NCBI GenBank assembly: GCA_013816685.1
Contig: JACDDX010000129.1
Span: 1-5,570 of the forward strand
DNA: 5,570 nt
Direction: 5' to 3'
Source: Gemmatimonadales bacterium
Lineage (GTDB): Bacteria > Gemmatimonadota > Gemmatimonadetes > Gemmatimonadales > GWC2-71-9
Of this stretch, positions 1 to 5,570 are shown in pieces. The notes beneath the pieces were generated by a model that did no database searches, was not told the DNA's origin, and saw only the letters and a list, made by a program, of their open reading frames with translations. Within the stretch, counting starts at the first letter, position 1. Each line of letters starts with the position of its first letter. Made by a program: the position numbers and the translations under genes.

Positions 1-240
1 TTCGGTGAGCAGGATGACGGCGGCCTCACGCTGCTGCAGGTGCTCGAGTACCTGCATGCCGTCCATTCCCGGCAGTTGCAGGTCGAGCACCACGACCTCG
101 GGCCGGAGCCGGTCGAAGGTGGCCAGTCCCGCCTCGCCGCTGAGCTCGCGCGTGACCTCGTAACCCTTGCGCTCGAAGTAGTTACCGATGCTGCGCAGCA
201 CGGCTACGTCGTCGTCGATCAGCAGGACCGAGGCAGCCAT
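1..240 (-). CDS. Response regulator, N-terminal receiver domain (partial, 3' end outside window)
   Basis: This is the first 80 residues of a two-component response regulator; the frame is still open at the left edge. The CheY-like receiver pattern is clear. Strand beta1 (VLLIDDD, residues 5-11) ends in the acidic Mg2+ pocket at Asp9-Asp11. The phosphoacceptor is Asp53 in VVVLDLQLPGMDG (49-61), with the usual Pro57-Gly58 and Asp60-Gly61. Thr79 in VILLTE is the conserved switch Thr/Ser at the end of beta4. The beta5 lysine and any output domain (DNA-binding, sigma-54 AAA+, enzymatic) lie beyond the edge, so the regulated process cannot be told. The beta1 wording and spacing resemble NtrC-type receivers, but that is weak evidence. 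The ATG at 240-238 is the only plausible start: the frame has a TAG stop at 282-280 with no other ATG, GTG or TTG between, and AGGTG lies five bases upstream. A cognate histidine kinase is not in the window. Confidence 0.93.
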   Translation of the reverse strand, partial: MAASVLLIDDDVAVLRSIGNYFERKGYEVTRELSGEAGLATFDRLRPEVVVLDLQLPGMDGMQVLEHLQQREAAVILLTE

Positions 241-245
241 CTGGG

Positions 246-250
246 CACCT
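246..250 (-). promoter_or_regulatory. Ribosome binding site of the response regulator gene
   Basis: The minus strand reads AGGTG followed by CCCAG and then the ATG at 240, so a Shine-Dalgarno core sits five bases before the start codon. It matches the AGGTG part of the anti-16S consensus. Together with the in-frame stop at 282-280 it fixes the start of the gene. Confidence 0.6.
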
Positions 251-291
251 GGTGGAGGGTCAACGGCAGGCGCGTGCCCCTAGAAATTAGT

Positions 292-308
292 CACCGGGAG
301 CCCCGGCG
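292..308 (-). terminator. Small GC hairpin after the lipid kinase gene, weak terminator candidate
   Basis: On the minus strand CCGGG and CCCGG pair around a three-base GCT loop. The stem extends outward by a G-T wobble and one C-G pair, to about seven pairs. It begins 11 bases after the kinase stop codon, a typical place for a terminator. It is followed by TGACTAATTTCTAG, which has only a run of three T, so it is not a good intrinsic terminator. It may attenuate transcription, protect the upstream mRNA end, or be a chance product of high GC. Confidence 0.25.
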
Positions 309-319
309 CCACTGGTGGT

Positions 320-1225
320 TCAGCCCCGGGCGGGCACCACGATGCGGATGGCGCCGGGCACGACGGTGACCGTGAACGGCGTCTCGCCGCCAGGCTCGCC
401 GTCGAGCTGCACCGGCTCGATCGGGTCGCTCTCGACGCTGATCTGACGGCCCCTCGCATAGCCGAGCCAGGTCCCTTCCCCCGGCAGACCGGGAGCCACC
501 CGCAGCAGGTCCCACACCGCGCGCACGCTCTGGGAGAAGTTGTCGGCCCGCATAACGACGACGTCGAGCAGCCCATCATCGGGCAGGATGCCGGGCCGGA
601 GCCGGATGAGCGGCGGGATGACCTCTCCGCAGTTGGCGACCAGCACCATCGCGGCGTGGGCATCGTAGCGCACCCCGTCGATGACGATTCGATGCGACGC
701 GCTCCGGATGTTGCCGATGAGCCGGAGCGTCGTCGCAACGTACGCCGCCATCCCCCAGCGGCGCTTGAGCGCGGCCGGCGTCGCCGCCATCACCCTCGCA
801 TCGTAGCCGGCTCCGCAGGCAACGGCGAAATATTCGACGCTCCCTGGCCGGTCCACCCGGCCGAGGTCGAATCGGCGGGCGCTTCCACGGGCGAGGGCCC
901 GAGCCGCGCGGACCGGATTGCCCGGCACCCGCAGGTTGCCCGCGAGCAGGTTGCCGGTGCCGCCGGGGATCACGCCCAGGGCGACGTCGGTGCCGACGAG
1001 CGCGGCCGCGGCCTGCATGGTGGTGCCGTCACCGCCGAACACCGCCACGATCTCCACGCCGTCGCGCACTCCCCGCTCTGCCAGCAGCCGCGCATCGCCC
1101 GGACCGGTGGTGCTGACCGGCTCGGTGTTCCAGCCGGCGGCATGCAACTCCCGGAGCACGCCATCGAGGGCGGCGGGCGAGTTCCGGGCGGCGGCGGGAT
1201 TGGAGATGAGGAGCGCACGCGCCAC
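320..1225 (-). CDS. Diacylglycerol kinase catalytic-family lipid kinase (DgkB/YegS-like)
   Basis: The 301-residue protein fits the soluble or membrane-associated bacterial lipid kinases (DgkB, YegS, BmrU), which use ATP to phosphorylate diacylglycerol or a related lipid at the inner face of the cytoplasmic membrane. The N-terminal nucleotide-binding half opens with ALLISNPAAAR (residues 4-14), the family's NPxSG element with Ala for Ser-Gly. It carries the signature FGGDGT (63-68) and VIPGGTGN (85-92). The C-terminal beta-sandwich half has GAGYDARVM, LKRRWGMAAYV, LPDDGLLDVVV (214-224) for the Mg2+ and water network, and LDGE (274-277), whose Glu277 corresponds to the proposed catalytic base in DgkB. 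All key motifs are present, so it should be active. No signal peptide or membrane helix is seen. The GTG at 1225-1223 is preferred because it sits two bases after the upstream stop, has GGGAG eight bases before it, and begins right at beta1. The exact lipid substrate cannot be read from sequence; YegS-type phosphatidylglycerol kinase activity is an alternative. Confidence 0.93.
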   Translation of the reverse strand: MARALLISNPAAARNSPAALDGVLRELHAAGWNTEPVSTTGPGDARLLAERGVRDGVEIVAVFGGDGTTMQAAAALVGTDVALGVIPGGTGNLLAGNLRVPGNPVRAARALARGSARRFDLGRVDRPGSVEYFAVACGAGYDARVMAATPAALKRRWGMAAYVATTLRLIGNIRSASHRIVIDGVRYDAHAAMVLVANCGEVIPPLIRLRPGILPDDGLLDVVVMRADNFSQSVRAVWDLLRVAPGLPGEGTWLGYARGRQISVESDPIEPVQLDGEPGGETPFTVTVVPGAIRIVVPARG

Positions 1226-1227
1226 CG

Positions 1228-4200
1228 TCAGAACTCCCGCTCCCAGAGGATGTCGAGACCGATCTGTCGCGAGGTGGACGTGATCGCGTTGAATCCGCCG
1301 CGCGGCGAGCAGGTCTGGAGCGTGGGCTCGACGCTGCCCTGGAGCTTCCATTCGTGGCTGAAGCGGAATTCGAGACCGGCGCCGAGGTTCTGGTAGCTCA
1401 ACTGGCTCAGGTTGTCGGGACAGAAGCCGGCGTTCAGCGTGATGAATGTCTTGCGACCCAGTTGCCAGCCGGCGGCGAGCTGGGTGAGGCCGGAGACCTG
1501 GCCGCTGGTGACGCCGGGCCGGATCTCGATCAGGTCGAGCGGTACGCCGATGTCCTGGATGAGCGCGCGCTCGAGCTCACTGGAGAGCGCGCTGGAGAAG
1601 TACGCCAGCCCGGTCTGCAGCGCGCCGCCCTGGCCGAGGAGCGTGGCCTCGTTCGCCGGATAGCCCGTGATCAGGTAGGACACCAGATCGGTTTCGGAGA
1701 TCGGCGGCCGGAGCGTGCTCTCGAGCGTGAGCCTGGGATCGAACAGGGTGCCGCCGATGCGGGCGATGACCGGAATGTCCTCGCCGCCCTGCACCGGCCG
1801 GACGACGTGCCGCGCCTGGATGTCGAGCGCGGCGTTGAGGTCGTCGCCGAAGTAGGTGACGGCCCCGCGGTCCACAGTGAACTCGCGAGTGACGGGGCCG
1901 ATCTTCAGGGTGTAGCTGCCGCGGAGCGCGTTGAGGGTTCCCGCGGGACGGTAGGCGGCCCCGGACTTGTCCAGCGTAACGGTGCCGTCGAGCTGCACGT
2001 TTGCCTCGCCGGAGCGGAGCCAGACATCGTTGCCCATCTGGACCCGGAGATTGTTGATGGCGAGTGAGTCGAGGAGCAGGTTCTGGAACTTGTCGCCCAG
2101 CCCCTGCTGGCGGATCAGCGTCGTGTCCACCAGCGCCGCGTTCAGCGGGTCCTCGAGGTCGATCACCTGCTTGTTGACCAGGTCGGCGAAGTAGAGCACA
2201 CCACTGTTGGCGGTGATGGCTCCGGTGAGCGTCGCGCCGAGCAGCGGACCGGTGAGCTGGAGCCGGCCCGAGGCGGTGAGCGCCAGGAAGTTCCGCAGGT
2301 CGATGGCGCGGAAGTGTTCGGCGCGGAGGCCGAGGTCGAACACCGGGCGGGACAGGTTCTCGAGATGGATGCCGCCGTCCACCAGCAGGTCGCCGCCGCC
2401 GCTGGTGAGCAGCACGTCCTTGAGCAGCACCGAGTCGCCCTGAAGCAGCGCCCCGCCGCGGACGGTGCCGAAGCGCACGCCCAGCCCCGGCACCGACATC
2501 GCCCCACCGCGCACCTCCACGGTGCCGGCAAGCTTCGGATCCTCCCACGTCCCCTCCACCTGTACGTCGGCGTGGAGCCGCCCGGCCACCCGGGTAAGGG
2601 CTGGGGTGATTGCCTCCAGGAGCCCCAGGTCCATGCTGTCGGCGCGTGCGCGCACCGAGAGCGGGCCGTCGAGCCGGCGCCGGGTGACGCCGCGGAATCC
2701 GAGGTCGAGCGGCAGCCGCGCCTCGACCTGCAACACACGGTCGCCGGTGCGCCAGAGCGATATAGCGGTGGTGAAGCGGCGGTCGGCATACTTCAGCGTG
2801 CCGGCGAGGAACGGCGCCCGGAAGCTGCCGAACCGGCCATCGGCGATCGTCGCGGTGCCCTCGAGCGTCGGCCGGCGAGCGGTGCCGCCGATGGTGAGCT
2901 CGAGCCCGATGTCTCCATCGACCCCGGCGGTGTCGCGCCGGAGCAGCCCGTAGATGTCGTCGAGATCGAGTCCCAACACCCGCACGGCGAGCCGCCCCGC
3001 CGCATCGCCCGGGACGGTCCCCGCGAGATCGATGCTGCCCGACCCGTCGTCGGCCGCGATGGACATCGGGCTCAGCGCGAAGGACGAATCGCCGAGCGCC
3101 AGCGTGGCCGGTGCCTGGAGCCGGTAGCGGTGCTCGGACAGCTGGGCGGTGAGGCTGTCGAAGGTCATCGTCGATGTTCGCCCGGACGCCCACCAGCGCC
3201 CGGCTCCGCCGATCTGCGCCGTGGTGCCGATGCCGGTGCCAGCGCTCCAGTCGAGTGAATCGGCGTAGCCCCGCGCCTGAATCCCCGCCTTCCGGAAGGC
3301 GTAGCCCGCCACGTTGATGGAATCGGAGCCGGCCGACACGGTGAGCTGCGGGCGCTGTCCGCCCAGCCAGGTCAGGATACCGGTGAGCTGCGGTGCGCGT
3401 ATCCGCTGCCAGGTGAAGTTATCCACCGTCCACTGGCTCGATGTCTCCAGACTGTCGAGGCTGCCGGCCAACTGCACGCTGCCGCGCGCGGTGCCGCCGA
3501 GCGGGCGCGCGTCGGGCGAGGTGTCGCGGGTCTGGCCGGTCGTCGCCAGGAGGAGCGAATCGAAGCCTGTGAGATTGTCGGACGTGATCCCGAAGGCCAT
3601 CGTGCCGGTGTGCGGGGCGCGATACCCCAGCGTGCCTGAGCCGGCCGCACGCGCGCCCAGCCACCCGGCGTAGGCGGTGTCGAGCCGGATGACGCTGTCA
3701 TGCATCCCGGCGAGCGCGAACAGGGTGTCGAGCGTGATTGCCCGCACCCGGCTCCGCCGGAGCGCGAGCCGCATCTCGCCCTCGGGCGCGCGGAGGGTGT
3801 CGATGCTGCCGGTCACCCGCACCGCGCCGTCGAGGCCGGTGGTCATGCTGTCCCGACCGGTGAGCCGCGCAAGGTCGAGGCGGGAGAACCGGAGCAGCAG
3901 ATCCTCGGCGGCCCAGCGGGGCGGCTGCAGGGTCACGAACCCGTTCGCGTTCACCGCGCCGAGGTCGCCCGTGAGCGCCGCGTCCACCTTGAGCCGCTCG
4001 AGCGTGCCTTCGCTGACGAAGGTGCCCCGGAGGTCGCCCCGGGTGCGGAGCGAGGGAAAGGCGCGGCGGATCCCGTCCATCGACAGCGGCGCGAGCACCA
4101 CGTTGGTCCTGAGGCCGAGCGTGTCGAAGCGGGTGTCGAGGTGCACGATGCCGTCGACGCGGCTCACTGGGCGGGCACCGTCCTGATGGCGCATGGTCCC

Positions 4201-5570
4201 GTTGAACGCCACGTTCCGCAGCGGGCCGTCGAGCACCCCCTCGGCGGCGAGCCGGCCCTCGAGAATCACGGCCGGGGCGATCCGCCGGACGGTGTGGAGG
4301 TCCACGTCCGACCGGCTGACGGCGAAGTCGGTGAAGGTGAGCCCCGAGTCCCGCGTGGCGCCGATGCCGCCTCGCCCCGCGATGGTGGTGACCGGGTTGC
4401 CGGGCACCTTCGCGTCCGCAAAGGCGATGTCGGCGCCGAGGTCCAGGCCGGTGAGCAGGCCGTTGCCCGCCACTGTGCCGGTGACGGTCCCGAAGAACGG
4501 CAGCGAGTCGACGTAGCCCCGCACCGCGTCGAGGTCGAGCGCCGTCGCGGTGAGCTTCATGTCGCGGACGCCGAGACCGCGGCGCCGGTCGGTGACCGCG
4601 ACGAGACTGCCCTCCACCCGGCCCAGCGGTCCGCGGAGGTGCAGGTCGCGGATATCGTAGTCGGTGCGAGCTCCGGTGACCGATCGCGCGGTCAGGACGC
4701 CGCGGCCGGTGAGCGCGGGGAAATCGGGCGACACCCAGCGCAGATCGACCAGGTTCACGTGCGGCGACACGACCTGGAAATCCATCAGCGTCGTATCGTG
4801 CGGCCAGGTGATCGCCCCGCCGCCCGAGAAGCGGGTATCGGGGAGCCGGCCCTCGGAGAGACTGAACACGGCGCTGTCGCCCCGGATGCGGAGCCGTCCC
4901 ACCGCGTTCCGCACCGTCACCCCGGGGTCGCTCACCCGGGCCGCGAGGGAATCGATGTCGATGGTGAGCGGCAGGTGATCCGGCGTGCTGATCCGGAGCC
5001 GGGAGAGACGGGTGGTGAGATCCGAGAGCTGCACGATCTTCCGGAGCCCCTCCGGGCTCTCCTCGATGACGCGACCCGGCTTGAGGCGTTCGGCGCGGAG
5101 TGCGCTGTCGCGCTCCACCTCGGTCTTCAGCGAGCGGTCGGGATTCCAGGGCGTGGCGATCCGGAAGGTGCCGTCGTGGATCCGCACGTCATAGAAGGCC
5201 ACCAGCGGCGACGGCCCGCCCTTCTTTCCCTTGCCGAGGCCGAGGATATCCTCGACGTTGAGCCGCCCGCCCCGGTGCTTGATGAGCTGGATGGTGGGCC
5301 GGTCCAAATGGACGGAGCTGAGGACGATCTGGCCCGCGAGGAAGTTGGGAATCCGGTAGCCGACCCGGGCGCGCGGCAGGTCGGCGAGCAGCACGCCGGC
5401 GGTGTCGCGGACGACGAGATCCTCAAGGGTGAGGTCGTAGAAGAACGAGCCCGAGATGGCGCCCACCTGCACGCTGCCCTGCACGATCCGGTCGAGCATC
5501 GTGCTGACGGTCCGGGCCAGGAGCGCGCGACCCGGCGGCGTGAGGGTCATCGAGGTCAGCACGCCCAGCA
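1228..5570 (-). CDS. tamB: TamB-like translocation/assembly module protein (AsmA superfamily, DUF490 C-terminus), 5' end outside window
   Basis: At least 1446 residues are visible, longer than E. coli TamB (1259). Residues are numbered here from the GTG codon at 5562. The frame is open through 5570, and the expected N-terminal membrane anchor is missing, so the true start lies beyond the edge; only its tail (LGVLTSMTLTPPGRALL) is seen. Residues 30-105 match the conserved N-terminal AsmA/TamB region: G-x-ISGSFFYDLTLEDLVVRD, then a leucine-rich strand stretch ending near RGGRLNVEDIL. A long series of amphipathic beta-strands with repeated G-x-hydrophobic-x-G units follows (about 210-1170), as in the TamB/AsmA beta-groove that shields lipid or unfolded chains across the periplasm. 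From about 1050 the DUF490 signature is clear: NDVWLRSGEANVQLDGTVTL (1178-1197), RGSYTLKIG, DRGAVTYFGDDLNAALDIQA (1231-1250), ISETDLVSYLITG (1288-1300) and IEIRPG (1345-1350). It ends LDILWEREF. A helical, charged insert (about 144-178) and two C-terminal cysteines (1381, 1418) stand out. No TamA/BamA partner is in the window. It is followed after two bases by a lipid kinase gene. Confidence 0.92.
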   Translation of the reverse strand, partial: LGVLTSMTLTPPGRALLARTVSTMLDRIVQGSVQVGAISGSFFYDLTLEDLVVRDTAGVLLADLPRARVGYRIPNFLAGQIVLSSVHLDRPTIQLIKHRGGRLNVEDILGLGKGKKGGPSPLVAFYDVRIHDGTFRIATPWNPDRSLKTEVERDSALRAERLKPGRVIEESPEGLRKIVQLSDLTTRLSRLRISTPDHLPLTIDIDSLAARVSDPGVTVRNAVGRLRIRGDSAVFSLSEGRLPDTRFSGGGAITWPHDTTLMDFQVVSPHVNLVDLRWVSPDFPALTGRGVLTARSVTGARTDYDIRDLHLRGPLGRVEGSLVAVTDRRRGLGVRDMKLTATALDLDAVRGYVDSLPFFGTVTGTVAGNGLLTGLDLGADIAFADAKVPGNPVTTIAGRGGIGATRDSGLTFTDFAVSRSDVDLHTVRRIAPAVILEGRLAAEGVLDGPLRNVAFNGTMRHQDGARPVSRVDGIVHLDTRFDTLGLRTNVVLAPLSMDGIRRAFPSLRTRGDLRGTFVSEGTLERLKVDAALTGDLGAVNANGFVTLQPPRWAAEDLLLRFSRLDLARLTGRDSMTTGLDGAVRVTGSIDTLRAPEGEMRLALRRSRVRAITLDTLFALAGMHDSVIRLDTAYAGWLGARAAGSGTLGYRAPHTGTMAFGITSDNLTGFDSLLLATTGQTRDTSPDARPLGGTARGSVQLAGSLDSLETSSQWTVDNFTWQRIRAPQLTGILTWLGGQRPQLTVSAGSDSINVAGYAFRKAGIQARGYADSLDWSAGTGIGTTAQIGGAGRWWASGRTSTMTFDSLTAQLSEHRYRLQAPATLALGDSSFALSPMSIAADDGSGSIDLAGTVPGDAAGRLAVRVLGLDLDDIYGLLRRDTAGVDGDIGLELTIGGTARRPTLEGTATIADGRFGSFRAPFLAGTLKYADRRFTTAISLWRTGDRVLQVEARLPLDLGFRGVTRRRLDGPLSVRARADSMDLGLLEAITPALTRVAGRLHADVQVEGTWEDPKLAGTVEVRGGAMSVPGLGVRFGTVRGGALLQGDSVLLKDVLLTSGGGDLLVDGGIHLENLSRPVFDLGLRAEHFRAIDLRNFLALTASGRLQLTGPLLGATLTGAITANSGVLYFADLVNKQVIDLEDPLNAALVDTTLIRQQGLGDKFQNLLLDSLAINNLRVQMGNDVWLRSGEANVQLDGTVTLDKSGAAYRPAGTLNALRGSYTLKIGPVTREFTVDRGAVTYFGDDLNAALDIQARHVVRPVQGGEDIPVIARIGGTLFDPRLTLESTLRPPISETDLVSYLITGYPANEATLLGQGGALQTGLAYFSSALSSELERALIQDIGVPLDLIEIRPGVTSGQVSGLTQLAAGWQLGRKTFITLNAGFCPDNLSQLSYQNLGAGLEFRFSHEWKLQGSVEPTLQTCSPRGGFNAITSTSRQIGLDILWEREF
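1234..1238 (-). promoter_or_regulatory. Ribosome binding site of the lipid kinase gene, inside the end of the tamB-like gene
   Basis: The minus strand reads GGGAG, then TTCTGACG, then GTG at 1225. The Shine-Dalgarno core overlaps the last Arg-Glu codons of the upstream gene and lies eight bases before the start codon; the TGA stop falls between them. This decides the GTG start over a longer in-frame version starting further upstream, and suggests that ribosomes finishing the upstream gene re-initiate here. Confidence 0.65.

Larger units (their letters stand above)
241..319 (-). other. Intergenic gap between lipid kinase and response regulator
   Basis: These 79 bases separate the stop of the lipid kinase gene (322-320) from the ATG of the response regulator (240). 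The gap contains a GC-rich hairpin (292-308), the AT-rich patch CTAATTTCTA (minus strand, 290-281) and a ribosome binding site (246-250). No convincing promoter is visible: the AT-rich patch could supply a weak -10-like element, but no matching -35 stands at the right distance. The gap is short enough for read-through, so the response regulator may be the third gene of the operon or have its own promoter of a kind I cannot recognise. Confidence 0.5.

Noticed and set aside
258..263. TTGACC on the minus strand as a -35 promoter box for the response regulator
   Set aside because: A properly spaced -10 would fall on the start codon and no TATAAT-like hexamer is there.
1226..1351. Longer lipid kinase start at 1351, adding 42 residues
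   Set aside because: The extra residues lie inside the tamB-like gene, show no family similarity, and precede the natural beta1 start. The GTG at 1225 has a ribosome binding site and gives the usual family length.
656..1396. Plus-strand open frame of 246 codons opposite the lipid kinase and tamB-like end
   Set aside because: Antisense to two well-supported genes; the translation is Arg/Gly/His/Pro-rich with no recognisable domain. Typical by-product of high GC.
1577..3193. Minus-strand open frame of 538 codons in another frame of the tamB-like gene
   Set aside because: Translation is almost entirely Arg/Ala/Pro/His, a frame-shifted reading of GC-rich codons, while the tamB frame is continuous and domain-bearing through the same region.
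2314..3258. Plus-strand open frame of 314 codons inside the tamB-like gene
   Set aside because: Low-complexity, Glu/Arg/Pro-rich translation complementary to beta-strand codons; no family resemblance. Shadow frame.
5548..5562. In-window starts for the tamB-like gene at GTG 5562 or ATG 5550
   Set aside because: Either would remove the N-terminal membrane anchor expected for the family; the frame stays open upstream to the edge, so the real start is likely outside.
1..5570. tRNA, rRNA, CRISPR, insertion sequence, attachment site or replication origin
   Set aside because: No cloverleaf, spaced direct repeats, terminal inverted repeats, transposase motifs or iteron clusters seen on either strand; nearly all bases are explained by three genes.

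Overview
The window is GC-rich DNA from a Gram-negative (diderm) bacterium. The only AT-rich patch I noticed is in the intergenic gap. All genes lie on the minus strand. A periplasm-spanning TamB/AsmA-family protein implies an outer membrane. The GC bias and the wording of the TamB homologue (frequent Asp-Ser-Leu turns, a C-terminus ending ...LWEREF) suggest Gemmatimonadota or a related group to me. That assignment is an impression from sequence style, not a proven placement.

Layout, in order of transcription (right to left). From 5570 down to 1228 runs one very large gene for a TamB-like protein. Its reading frame is still open at the right edge, so the first residues and membrane anchor are missing. 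Two bases after its stop codon, at 1225, a lipid kinase of the diacylglycerol kinase catalytic family (DgkB/YegS/BmrU type, 301 residues) starts on GTG and ends at 320. A 79-base gap (241-319) holds a small GC hairpin and the ribosome binding site of the next gene. From 240 to the left edge is the first 80 residues of a response regulator receiver domain; its output domain lies outside the window.

How the genes may work together. The TamB-like protein and the lipid kinase are almost certainly co-transcribed and probably translationally coupled. TamB-type proteins are thought to bridge the inner and outer membranes, helping outer-membrane protein assembly and, in Escherichia coli, phospholipid transport. 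The kinase is expected to phosphorylate diacylglycerol or a related lipid at the inner membrane. The pairing therefore suggests a link between lipid supply or recycling and traffic to the outer membrane. That link is inference. The response regulator may be read through from the same transcript or start separately.

I found no tRNA, rRNA, CRISPR array, insertion sequence or phage feature. The long open frames on the plus strand are antisense shadows of the GC-rich genes. This looks like core chromosomal envelope biology, not an accessory island. The notable points are the gene coupling and details of the TamB C-terminus.
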